Assembly: GCF_023502345.1 (NCBI RefSeq)
Contig: NZ_JAMFLX010000001.1
Coordinates: 1 to 64,000 of the forward strand
Source of the DNA: Parendozoicomonas callyspongiae
GTDB lineage: Bacteria > Pseudomonadota > Gammaproteobacteria > Pseudomonadales > Endozoicomonadaceae
Length of the DNA stretch: 64,000 nt
Direction of reading: 5' to 3'
Positions 42,555 through 51,126 of the stretch are shown piece after piece. Within the stretch, counting starts at the first letter, position 1, and every line of letters starts with the position of its first letter. Under the pieces are notes generated by a model. That model saw only the letters and a program-made list of their open reading frames with translations. It was not told the DNA's origin and ran no database searches. The translations under genes were made by a program, and so were the position numbers.

Positions 42555-43625
42555 ATGAGTGTAAATCCAATCACGGACGATAACTTTTACCTCCCAGACT
42601 TCTGTACGCCCAAAGCTGTTTTTTTGCTGGTTATTGCTGCGGAACTTCTGGCTATTGTTCTGGAACTGGCTGGATCCGGTGCTTTCAGCTGGACACAACT
42701 AGCCCTGACATCCCTTTTTATCCAGTGGGTCGTGTTGTTATCAGCAGGCCTGCTCTGCGCAATCAGACCATCAATGGTATCTTTATCTCCTTCGTTCACA
42801 ACTGCTATCTGTCTGCTGGTTTGCCTGACAGTAACTTCTGCTTTTACACTTCTGGCTGTTTTTCTGATAACCAACATGTCTTTTGTGTGGCAGGAGCAGA
42901 ATGAGTTACTGATTCGCAATAATATTATTGCGCTGATTATCAGCTCTCTGGTTCTGCGCTATTTCTATTTGCAAAAGGAACTGCTTAGACAGAAGCAGTC
43001 TGAACTGACTGCGCGTATCCAGTCACTTCAATCCCGTATTCAGCCGCACTTTTTATTCAACAGCATGAATACAATCGCCAGCCTGATTTCCAGCAAACCG
43101 GAACAGGCTGAACAGGCTGTTGAGGATTTGTCTGATCTGTTTCGCGCCAGCCTTGATGATGCCTCAATTCTGATTTCCATCGGGGATGAAATAGCGCTTG
43201 CCCGTCAGTACCTGGGAATTGAGTCCCTGAGGTTTGGTGATCGACTTAAAGTCACCTGGGCAGTTGGAGAACTTTCACCTCAGACCCAAATTCCACGCCT
43301 TTGCCTGCAGCCTCTTCTGGAAAACGCCATTGTTCACGGTATTCAACCAGACTCTGAGAATGGTGAAATTATTATTTCTGTCACTGAAGCAGAAAACCTC
43401 AATCTCTCAGTCAGTAACACCCTGCCAGGAATACAAAACAAACCTGAGAACAATAACCAAATCGCGCTGATCAATATATCTGACAGGCTTCAGGCTCTCT
43501 TTGATGACAAGGCGAAACTGGTAAGCAGAACTTATGAAATTGAAGACCGTAGCTGGTACGAATCCCGCATAACAATTCCAATTCAACAAACCGAGATGGT
43601 GCAATCCATCAGGAGAGCATCCTGA
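42555..43625 (+). CDS. algZ: AlgZ/FimS-like LytS-type sensor kinase
   Basis: 356 aa. Four membrane segments in the first ~140 residues (LLVIAAELLAIVLELA, ALTSLFIQWVVLLSAGLLCA and two more). Then the LytS-type histidine kinase domain: LQSRIQPHFLFNSMNTIASL with His165, LGIESLRFGDRL, LCLQPLLENAIVHGI as the N box, and a short glycine-poor ATP lid as in this family. The AlgZ family lacks typical G boxes. It pairs with algR, which starts 5 bases past its stop. In Pseudomonas this system controls alginate and type IV pilus genes. The signal is unknown. Confidence 0.88.
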   Translation: MSVNPITDDNFYLPDFCTPKAVFLLVIAAELLAIVLELAGSGAFSWTQLALTSLFIQWVVLLSAGLLCAIRPSMVSLSPSFTTAICLLVCLTVTSAFTLLAVFLITNMSFVWQEQNELLIRNNIIALIISSLVLRYFYLQKELLRQKQSELTARIQSLQSRIQPHFLFNSMNTIASLISSKPEQAEQAVEDLSDLFRASLDDASILISIGDEIALARQYLGIESLRFGDRLKVTWAVGELSPQTQIPRLCLQPLLENAIVHGIQPDSENGEIIISVTEAENLNLSVSNTLPGIQNKPENNNQIALINISDRLQALFDDKAKLVSRTYEIEDRSWYESRITIPIQQTEMVQSIRRAS

Positions 43626-43630
43626 CAGCT

Positions 43631-44437
43631 ATGAGTATAAACAGCCATGAGCAAAAGAAAGTGTCTCCGTCATCCTCCGGGGAAGAAGACACTTTCACGA
43701 TAAAAGTGCTGATTTGTGATGATGAGCCACTCGCCCGGGAAAGGCTCAAAACCATGCTGGATAAAACTGGAGGCATTGAAACTGTTGAAGACACAGCCGC
43801 CAATGGCACTCAGGCTCTGGAGCTGATCGAAAAAAATCAGCCTGATATTGTCTTACTGGATATCCAGATGCCGGGAATGGATGGCCTGACCTGTGCCCAG
43901 AAAATTGCCGATATGGAAACACCTCCGGCTGTCATTTTCTGCACGGCCTACAATCAGCATGCTTTGGATGCCTTTAAAGCGCAGGCTGTTGGTTACCTGC
44001 TGAAGCCCATTCGTCAGTCTGAACTGGCTAAATCCCTGAAACAGGCTCAACGTTTGACGCAATCACAGATCACGGCACTCAATGCCAGAAATCACAGTAA
44101 TGAAGAACATGTTGTAGCCCGAACCCGCCAGGGAGTTGAGCTGATTCCTGCCAGCGATATCACTCTGTTTCAGGCTGACCAGAAGTATGTCACCGTCAGC
44201 TACCCAAAAGGTGAAGTTCTAATTGATGAGCCTCTGAAAAGCCTGCAGGAAAGGCTCGGCGATAGTTTTGTCCGCATACACAGGAACGCTCTAGTGGCCC
44301 GGAAAGCCATTGAGAGCATGAGCCAGAGTGATGATGGTTTTTATGTGTTAAACATTAAAGGTCTGAATGAGCCGGTCACAGTCAGCCGTCGGCATGTTTC
44401 ATCAGTGCGCCGGGTGATTCAGGGAACTTCTCGCTGA
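43631..44437 (+). CDS. algR: AlgR-like LytTR response regulator
   Basis: 268 aa. Receiver domain (VLICDDEPLARERL at 26-39, phosphorylation site Asp77 in IVLLDIQMPGMDG, Thr/Lys switch in FCTAYNQHALDAFKAQAVGY and LLKPI). A LytTR DNA-binding domain follows (ARTRQGVELIPASDITLFQA, SFVRIHRNALVARKAIESM and VTVSRRHVSSVRRVIQ). Compared with Pseudomonas AlgR, the N-terminus carries 23 extra residues of Ser/Lys/Glu-rich sequence (Asp77 = Asp54 of AlgR). Internal starts are poor. AGGAGA is 14 bases upstream, which is long. Confidence 0.9.
   Translation: MSINSHEQKKVSPSSSGEEDTFTIKVLICDDEPLARERLKTMLDKTGGIETVEDTAANGTQALELIEKNQPDIVLLDIQMPGMDGLTCAQKIADMETPPAVIFCTAYNQHALDAFKAQAVGYLLKPIRQSELAKSLKQAQRLTQSQITALNARNHSNEEHVVARTRQGVELIPASDITLFQADQKYVTVSYPKGEVLIDEPLKSLQERLGDSFVRIHRNALVARKAIESMSQSDDGFYVLNIKGLNEPVTVSRRHVSSVRRVIQGTSR
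43639..43650 (+). repeat. AAACAGCCATGA dispersed motif, copy 4
   Basis: Exact 12-mer inside the extra N-terminal codons of algR. Confidence 0.5.
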
Positions 44438-44447
44438 TAGCCAACTA

Positions 44448-44709
44448 GGTTCTGTTGACGTAAGTTTGTACGATTCAGTGGCTCAGAAAGCCGCTAATCA
44501 CAAGAAAGGCTTGCGAAGGTGTAGTGGTTCTACATCAAGCAAGCCTGACGTAGGGAGTGGCGACTTTCTGGGCCACCCGAAGGGCGTCAGCGAGGCTTTC
44601 CAGCTCGTCGTTACAGCCGTTCGAAAGACAACCAGTCTTCCTTCACGTCTGCGTCTAGATCTGAAAAGCCTCGCTGACGCTGAATGTACAAACTTACGTC
44701 AACAGAACC
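44448..44709. mobile_element. TA-flanked MITE with long inverted ends
   Basis: 262 bases with perfect 24-base terminal inverted repeats beginning GGTTCTGTTGACGTAAGT (44448-44471 and 44686-44709) and TA on both sides (44446-44447, 44710-44711), the target duplication of IS630/Tc1 elements. The inside folds into nested hairpins. GTGGCTCAGAAAG (44478-44490) pairs with CTTTCTGGGCCAC (44564-44576) around AGGCTTGC / GCAAGCCT, and GCGTCAGCGAGGCTTT pairs with AAAGCCTCGCTGACGC. It has no transposase. It inserted at the T-tract of the spoVR operon terminator. A solo end copy lies at 62523. Confidence 0.85.
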
Positions 44710-44710
44710 T

Positions 44711-44740
44711 AAAAAAAGACCGAACAAAAGTTCGGTCAAA
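44711..44740 (-). terminator. terminator of the prkA-yeaH-spoVR operon
   Basis: GACCGAAC / GTTCGGTC stem with loop TTTT followed by seven T on the minus strand; the MITE begins at the end of the T-tract. Confidence 0.9.
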
Positions 44741-44762
44741 CACAAGAGAGAAAGAATGGCTG

Positions 44763-46301
44763 TTAAGCAGCCTTATTATCTCCATCCTTAGCGGATGGCG
44801 GGTAGGTTGCGATGGTTTCTTCACCATCGAACGACTCCAGTTTCACATCAAACCCCCAAAGGTTTTTGATATGACCCAGGATCTCATTGGTACTCTGTTC
44901 ATCCAGTGGACAGCGTTCGTGCATATAATGCCGCAGGGTGATTGAACGGTCGCCACGGACATCCACGTTATAAACCTGGATATTGGGTTCCAGATTTCCA
45001 AGGTTGTACTGAGCCGCCAGGTTCTGACGCAGCTGCCGGTAACCTTCATCATTATGAATAGCTGATACTTCCAGGTAAGGATTGGTATCATCATCACGAA
45101 TGGTGAAGAAGCGCATATCCCGCATCACCTTGGGCGACAGATACTGCAGGATAAAGCTCTCATCCTTGAAGTTACGCATGGCGTAATCCAGTACTTTCAC
45201 CCAGTCCTGACCGGCAATATCCGGGAACCACTCACGGTCTTCATCCGTCGGATCAAGGCAGATACGCTTGATATCCATAAAGATATTGAAGCCCAGAGTG
45301 TATGGATTAATACCGCTGTACCTTTGATCATCAAACTCCGGCTGATACACAACATTGGTGTGGGACTGCAGGAATTCCAGCATGGAACCATCAGTGATCT
45401 TGCCGCGATCATGCAGCTCAGTCATCAGGGTGTAATGCCAGAAGGTTGCCCAGCCTTCGTTCATCACCTTGGTCTGCTTCTGGGGATAGAAGTACTGCCC
45501 CATCTTGCGAACGATGCGAATCAGCTCACGCTGCCAGGTTTCCAGCAGAGGTGCATGCTTCTCTATGAAATAGAGCAGGTTCTCTTCCGGATCTTTCGGG
45601 AAGTGTTCCTCATGCTCTTCTTTCTTGCGGAATTTCTGGGGAATCGTGGTCCAGATATCGTTAATCGTCCGCTGGATATATTCCTCTCGGTCTTTCTGGC
45701 GATGTTTCTCCTCATTGGCAGAAAGCGGCTTGGGACGTTTATAACGGTTCACACCCTGGCTTTGCAGAGCGTGGCAGGCATCCAGCACCTCTTCTACCGC
45801 ATCAACACCATGCATCTCTTCACACTTGGCAATGTAGTTCTTGGCAAAGAGCAGGTAGTCAATGATTGAGTCTGCATCCGTCCATTCCCTGAACAGATAA
45901 TTGCCCTTAAAGAAAGAGTTATGGCCGTAGCAGGCATGGGCGATAACCAGTGTCTGCATGGTCATGGAATTCTCTTCCATCAGGTAAGAGATACAGGGGT
46001 TGGAGTTGATTACGATCTCATAGGCCAGTCCCATCCGGCCACGCTGGTAATTCGCCTGGTTAGAAAGGAAATGTTTGCCGTAAGACCAGTGGTTATACAT
46101 CAGCGGCATACCCACTGAAGCATAAGCATCCAGCATCTGCTCTGAACAGATCACTTCAATCTGGTTAGGATAAGTATCCAGACCAAACTCATCAGCAATT
46201 TTGGCGATTTCCTGACCAACGGTTTCAATCAGCTCAAAATTCCATTCTGAACCGGTGAACAGTGGCTGAGCATCCTGTTTCGTATTCTTTTTCTTGCTCA
46301 T
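44763..46301 (-). CDS. SpoVR-family protein (YcgB)
   Basis: 512 aa, full length. Conserved SpoVR stretches: LDTYPNQIEVICSEQMLDAY, YNHWSYGKHFLSNQANYQRG, GLAYEIVINSNPCISYLMEE, MNEGWATFWHYTLMTELHDR and NPYTLGFNIFMDIKRI. Outside spore formers, SpoVR is found with PrkA and YeaH as a three-gene stress and stationary-phase module; in E. coli the homologue is YcgB. The biochemical role is unresolved. Its ATG overlaps the yeaH stop by 4 bases. Confidence 0.95.
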   Translation of the reverse strand: MSKKKNTKQDAQPLFTGSEWNFELIETVGQEIAKIADEFGLDTYPNQIEVICSEQMLDAYASVGMPLMYNHWSYGKHFLSNQANYQRGRMGLAYEIVINSNPCISYLMEENSMTMQTLVIAHACYGHNSFFKGNYLFREWTDADSIIDYLLFAKNYIAKCEEMHGVDAVEEVLDACHALQSQGVNRYKRPKPLSANEEKHRQKDREEYIQRTINDIWTTIPQKFRKKEEHEEHFPKDPEENLLYFIEKHAPLLETWQRELIRIVRKMGQYFYPQKQTKVMNEGWATFWHYTLMTELHDRGKITDGSMLEFLQSHTNVVYQPEFDDQRYSGINPYTLGFNIFMDIKRICLDPTDEDREWFPDIAGQDWVKVLDYAMRNFKDESFILQYLSPKVMRDMRFFTIRDDDTNPYLEVSAIHNDEGYRQLRQNLAAQYNLGNLEPNIQVYNVDVRGDRSITLRHYMHERCPLDEQSTNEILGHIKNLWGFDVKLESFDGEETIATYPPSAKDGDNKAA

Positions 46302-47584
46302 GCGGTCACCTCCCGCTTCTCGAACAGTTCCCGGAATACCGGGTATATATCCGCCGGGGAGCGTATATGCGCCATGGCAAAGTAGTCAGGGTGATCTTTC
46401 TCCAGCTTCTTGTATTCGTGCCACAGATTTTGGTGATGACGGTCAGTAATTTCGACATAGGCGTAATAGCTGAGCAGAGGCATCAGATCTTCACTGATCA
46501 CCTTGGAGCACTTGGGTGAATCTGCTTCCCAGTTATCACCATCCGAAGCCTGAGCCACATAGATGTTGTAATCCTTGGGGTTGTAGCGATCCTGCATAAT
46601 ATCGCGGGTCAGCGTCAGAGCAGACGAAACCACTGTGCCACCGGTCTCCCGGGCATAGAAGAAGTCATGCTCATCACATTCCTTGGCTTCAGCATGATGG
46701 CGGATAAATACCACATCGACCTGCTTGTAATTCCGCTGCAGGAACATATAGAGCAAGAAGAAAAAGCGCTTAGCCATATCCTTGATATCCCGGGTCATTG
46801 AACCGGAAACGTCCATCACACAGAACATCACAGCCTTGCTGGAAGGAATGGGAACCTTGATCATATTGTTGAACTTGAGATCAAAGTCATCGATAAACGG
46901 CAGACGTTTGATTTTCTCGTTCAACTCTTTGATACGCAGCTGAATCTCGGCAGCCCGATCCTTATCAGTCTCATCAGGGCTGACTTCCATCTCCCGCAGC
47001 TCTCTTTTCAGTGTACGAATCTCTTTACGATCCTTGCCGGAAAGGGCAATTCGCCGGGCATGGGCACCACGCAGGGAACGGATAACATTAATCCGGTCCG
47101 GTGAACCAACATTGGTAAAACCGCCACGACGCCATGAAAACTCGGTACTGTCCTTCAGTTCCTTGCGCACCATGTTAGGCAGTTCAAGGTCATCGAACAG
47201 GAATTCCAGGAACTCATCACGATCGATCTGGAAAACAAAGTCATCCATACCTTCACCGCTGTCGGACGCATCGCCATCTCCAGCGCCACCACCGCCTCCG
47301 CCACCTTTCGGGCGTTTAAAACGGTCTCCGGTTATAAACTCTTTGTTGCCTGGATGGGTCTGCTCGCGCTTGCCACCCTGGCCGTGATGAAAAAAGGGTT
47401 CGGACAGGTTCTTTTTATTTATGCTGATCTCTTCACCGCTGTCCGTATCGGTGATGCTTCTGCTGTTGACCGCATCGTTTACAGCTTTGCGGATATGATT
47501 ACGATAGCGGCGCATAAAGCGCTCGCGATTCACCGTACTCTTGCCCTTACTGTTACGACGGCGGTCTATGATTATGTTGCTCAT
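46298..47584 (-). CDS. YeaH/YhbH-family (DUF444) protein
   Basis: 428 aa. N-terminal NIIIDRRRNSKGKSTVNRER and a basic region; a Gly-rich linker (KGGGGGGGAGD) near residue 95; C-terminal von Willebrand A-like domain with VPIPSSKAVMFCVMDVSGSM, the DxSxS metal-ion site, followed by a T/D site in RETGGTVVSSALTLT. It works with PrkA and SpoVR in general stress survival; the exact action is unknown. It lies 67 bases after prkA. Confidence 0.95.
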   Translation of the reverse strand: MSNIIIDRRRNSKGKSTVNRERFMRRYRNHIRKAVNDAVNSRSITDTDSGEEISINKKNLSEPFFHHGQGGKREQTHPGNKEFITGDRFKRPKGGGGGGGAGDGDASDSGEGMDDFVFQIDRDEFLEFLFDDLELPNMVRKELKDSTEFSWRRGGFTNVGSPDRINVIRSLRGAHARRIALSGKDRKEIRTLKRELREMEVSPDETDKDRAAEIQLRIKELNEKIKRLPFIDDFDLKFNNMIKVPIPSSKAVMFCVMDVSGSMTRDIKDMAKRFFFLLYMFLQRNYKQVDVVFIRHHAEAKECDEHDFFYARETGGTVVSSALTLTRDIMQDRYNPKDYNIYVAQASDGDNWEADSPKCSKVISEDLMPLLSYYAYVEITDRHHQNLWHEYKKLEKDHPDYFAMAHIRSPADIYPVFRELFEKREVTA

Positions 47585-47651
47585 AAACGCCTCCAGCTTT
47601 GTGCTCTCAGGTCTACAGGCCCAGCGTTCACCGGGCCTGTCACTTCACACA

Positions 47652-49574
47652 TCACTGGGACTTACGCACCCGGATGTACCACTCACATAACAGGCGTACC
47701 TGCTTCTCGGTATAACCATGCTTCATCATCCGCTCAACAAAGTCGTGATGCTTCTTCTTCTCTTCCTTGCTGGACTTGGTGTTGAAGCTGATAACAGGCA
47801 GCAGATCTTCAGTGTTGGAGAACATCTTCTTCTCAATCACTGAACGCATCTTTTCGTAGCTGAGCCACTTGGGATTATTGCCTTCATTGTTGGCCCGGGC
47901 CCGCAGCACAAAGTTCACGACTTCGTTACGGAAATCCTTCGGGTTGGCAATGCCGGCAGGCTTCTCAATTTTTTCCAGCTCTTCGTTCAGGGTTGGACGA
48001 TCGAGAATATGACCGGTATCCGGATCACGGAATTCCTGGTCCTGAATCCAGAAATCGGCATAGGTGATATAGCGGTCAAAGATGTTCTGACCGTATTCAG
48101 AGTAAGACTCCAGATAAGCGGTCTGAATCTCTTTACCCAAGAACTCCACATACTTCGGAGCCAGATACTCCTTGATATAACGCATATAGCGATCATGGGT
48201 TTCCTGCGGGAACTGCTGCTGTTCAATCTCACGCTCAAGCACGTAGAGCAGGTGCACAGGGTTGGCAGCGACCTCAGACGGATCAAAGTTAAAGACCTTG
48301 GACAGCGTCTTGAAGGCGAAACGGGTGGAAAGACCTTCCATACCTTCATCAACACCTGCAGCGTCCTTGTACTCCTGCAGAGACTTGGCGTGTGGATCGG
48401 TATCTTTCAGGTTTTCACCGTCATATATCCGCATCTTGGAGAAGGAGTTGGAGTTATCCGGTTCTTTGATACGGGACAGAGTGGTGAACTGCGCCAGCAT
48501 GGTCAGAGTATCCGGTGCACAGGGCGCATGTTTCAGAGAGCTGTGCTCAAGCAGCTTCTCATAAATATGAACTTCTTCACTGACACGTGTGCAATAAGGC
48601 ACCTTGACGATATTCACACGGTCAATGAAGGCTTCGTTGGTCTTGTTGTTGCGGAAGGCCTGCCACTCGGATTCGTTGGAGTGAGCCAGCAGAATACCTT
48701 CATAAGGAATCGCGCCCAGACCTTCCGTACTGTTGTAGTTACCTTCCTGTGTTGCCGTCAGTAACGGGTGTAGTACCTTGATGGGTGCCTTGAACATTTC
48801 GACGAATTCCATGAGGCCCTGATTGGCACGACACAGGGCTCCTGAGAAGCTGTAGGCATCTGGATCGTCTTGAGAAAATTCTTCCAGCTGTCTGATATCG
48901 ACTTTACCAACGAGGCTGGAAATATCCTGGTTGTTTTCATCACCGGGCTCCGTTTTGGCTATAGCGGTTTGGTTGAGAATACTCGGGTAGAGTTTCACAA
49001 CGCGGAACTTGGAGATGTCACCTCCATACTCGTGCAGGCGCTTCACCGCCCACGGGGACATAATGTGACGCAGATAGCGACGCGGAATCCCGTACTCCTC
49101 AGTGAGGATGGCTCCGTCTTCAGTGTCATCAAACAGGCCCAGTGGTGATTCAAACACAGGGGAACCCTTGATGGCATAGAAGGGAACTTTTTCCATTAAC
49201 TGCTTGAGACGCTCGGCCAGGGAGGACTTACCACCACCGACAGGTCCAAGCAGATAGAGAATTTGTTTCTTTTCTTCCAGTCCCTGGGAGGCATGACGGA
49301 AATAGGAAACAATCTGTTCGATCGCTTCTTCCATGCCATAAAATTCAGGGAATGCAGAATAACGTTTAATGACTTTGTTGGAGAAGATCCGGCTTAGACG
49401 CGGATCTCTTGAGGTATCAACCATTTCAGGTTCACCAATGGCCATCAGCATACGTTCTGCGGCATTGACATAGGCGCGGGGATCTTCCTTACACAGATCC
49501 AGATATTCCTGCAGGCTCATCTCTTCCTGCTGCGTGGAGTCGTAGCGGCTCTGATAATGATGAAACAAGGACAT
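47652..49574 (-). CDS. prkA: PrkA-family serine protein kinase / AAA protein (YeaG)
   Basis: 640 aa from ATG 49574, giving the family N-terminus MSLFHHYQSRYDSTQQEEMS; a further ATG 3 codons upstream is not conserved. AAA-type P-loop LLGPVGGGKSSLAERLKQL, Walker B region YEGILLAHSNESEWQAFRNN, then the kinase-like C-terminal region (NFDPSEVAANPVHLLYVLER and PAGIANPKDFRNEVVNFVLR). E. coli YeaG takes part in nitrogen-starvation and stationary-phase adaptation. It is first in the operon. Confidence 0.95.
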   Translation of the reverse strand: MSLFHHYQSRYDSTQQEEMSLQEYLDLCKEDPRAYVNAAERMLMAIGEPEMVDTSRDPRLSRIFSNKVIKRYSAFPEFYGMEEAIEQIVSYFRHASQGLEEKKQILYLLGPVGGGKSSLAERLKQLMEKVPFYAIKGSPVFESPLGLFDDTEDGAILTEEYGIPRRYLRHIMSPWAVKRLHEYGGDISKFRVVKLYPSILNQTAIAKTEPGDENNQDISSLVGKVDIRQLEEFSQDDPDAYSFSGALCRANQGLMEFVEMFKAPIKVLHPLLTATQEGNYNSTEGLGAIPYEGILLAHSNESEWQAFRNNKTNEAFIDRVNIVKVPYCTRVSEEVHIYEKLLEHSSLKHAPCAPDTLTMLAQFTTLSRIKEPDNSNSFSKMRIYDGENLKDTDPHAKSLQEYKDAAGVDEGMEGLSTRFAFKTLSKVFNFDPSEVAANPVHLLYVLEREIEQQQFPQETHDRYMRYIKEYLAPKYVEFLGKEIQTAYLESYSEYGQNIFDRYITYADFWIQDQEFRDPDTGHILDRPTLNEELEKIEKPAGIANPKDFRNEVVNFVLRARANNEGNNPKWLSYEKMRSVIEKKMFSNTEDLLPVISFNTKSSKEEKKKHHDFVERMMKHGYTEKQVRLLCEWYIRVRKSQ

Positions 49575-50132
49575 ACACACCACCCGTTTTTAGTCGTTAT
49601 TAGCGGCAGACTCATACCGGGCGAACTGGTTCCCTTACAACAGTGACCTGGGGGATGCAACAATCAGATTTTCAACATTCCCCTGCAATCCCTGTTTATC
49701 TGCCTCTCTTGCCCGGCAGACTCACTCTTGTGCCATCTCATTCTGTGTCCTCTCTCAGCCACAGAACATGGCAAGCCATTATTTTTTTTCGCTTTAACGA
49801 GGCCATACACAGAATCCTCACCAAATATACTACGGTGGTTACGTAAATTATAAAAGACTGTTTTACTGGGATTTATTATGCAATATTGAATAAGATCAGC
49901 GATAAAGTCAGTGATTTTGTCTATTAATTTACCTTCAGCCAGCGCCAAAAATATGAGTGTGTGTTCTTTATTTGTTCGGATTCAAGAGTCTGTGCTCTTA
50001 AGTCAATAACTCTCCCCATCTCCCCAGTTGAGTCGAGTTAAACTGACTGCATGGCTAAACAGGCTCCTGGCATGGTAGATAGAAATCAACGCTTCTATCA
50101 GAGTGGGTCAAACCGCCATGGGTGAAACAGCT
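49575..50132. other. divergent intergenic region between prkA and mpgP
   Basis: 558 bases with only chance frames. It must hold the promoters of the stress operon (left) and the sugar-phosphatase gene (right). I found no clear sigma70 pair, sigma54 GG/GC site or strong dyad. Confidence 0.5.
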
Positions 50133-50945
50133 ATGAATAAAAACAGACTGCTGGTTTTTACAGACCTTGATGGAACACTTCTGGATCACAACAGCTACAG
50201 TACTGAGCCTGCATCAGAAGCTCTGGCACTTCTTGAAGAAAACAATATCCCACTGATTTTCAATACCAGCAAAACCCGGTCAGAGACCATCAAACTTCGC
50301 CGAAAACTCCACAATAACCATCCTTTTGCTACGGAAAACGGCAGTTGCCTTTCCGTACCCGACGGATACTTTCAGGGGGAAAAGAAAAAGACAGTTCATA
50401 CCACTTTCTTCGGGCTGCTCTATACCCAGATACGGCAGGTGCTGGCCAGCATTCGTGCAGAGTACGGTTTTGAGTTTACTGGCTTTGGTGACATGGCTGC
50501 TAAAGAAGTCGCACACCTGACGGGGCTTTCAGCTGATGAAGCCGTTATGGCCAAAGACAGGGACTGCAGCGAACCCATTGTCTGGGCTGATACAGATGAA
50601 AATCTGGAAACATTCAAACGATTGCTGGCAGCACGAAATATGCAGCTAACAGTTGGTGGACGTTTTTACCATGTCTTCAGCGTTGGAGATAAAGGGTTGG
50701 CCGTTCACTGGCTGGCTGATTATTTCCATGCCGAGTTTCCTGATCACCATTTCATTACCATCGGACTGGGAGACGGCATTAACGATCTTCCCATGCTGAA
50801 CAAAGTTGACCACCCGATTTTGGTGCGCCCAATGCATGGCAATGCACCAGATACGAGCAATATTGAGAATATTTCCATAACAGATGCACCCGGCCCTGCA
50901 GGCTGGAATAGATCGGTGATCAATCTGGTGCATGAGCTGTTGTAA
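50133..50945 (+). CDS. mpgP: mannosyl/glucosyl-3-phosphoglycerate phosphatase (HAD type)
   Basis: 270 aa from ATG 50133; ATG 50118 and GTG 50103 also lie in frame, but the family starts here (MNKNRLLVFTDLDGTLLDHN). HAD-IIB motifs: FTDLDGTLL (nucleophile Asp), IPLIFNTSKTR (motif II), ITIGLGDGINDLPML (motif III/IV), and the specific PFATENGSCL segment. It removes phosphate from mannosyl- or glucosyl-3-phosphoglycerate. The GpgS gene 180 bases downstream on the same strand makes the glucosyl substrate the likelier one. Confidence 0.85.
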   Translation: MNKNRLLVFTDLDGTLLDHNSYSTEPASEALALLEENNIPLIFNTSKTRSETIKLRRKLHNNHPFATENGSCLSVPDGYFQGEKKKTVHTTFFGLLYTQIRQVLASIRAEYGFEFTGFGDMAAKEVAHLTGLSADEAVMAKDRDCSEPIVWADTDENLETFKRLLAARNMQLTVGGRFYHVFSVGDKGLAVHWLADYFHAEFPDHHFITIGLGDGINDLPMLNKVDHPILVRPMHGNAPDTSNIENISITDAPGPAGWNRSVINLVHELL

Positions 50946-51126
50946 CCAGTTCCAGAATGTTTCAGTCATTTATCCTGTAATGTTTCTCCGTTTTTAAAAA
51001 CCCGGCCTGTCTTTTGCACTTTCTGAGACTATGCTGCCAGCACTTCTGTCATAACTCTGACATTAATAGCGATAACAATCTTATGCAGATGGCAGTTTGT
51101 GGGTTGATAAATACAAGGAGAAAACG

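Noticed and set aside
44466..44945. 159-codon plus frame through the MITE
   Set aside because: It runs across the inverted repeats, the terminator and the antisense of spoVR, and has no transposase motif.
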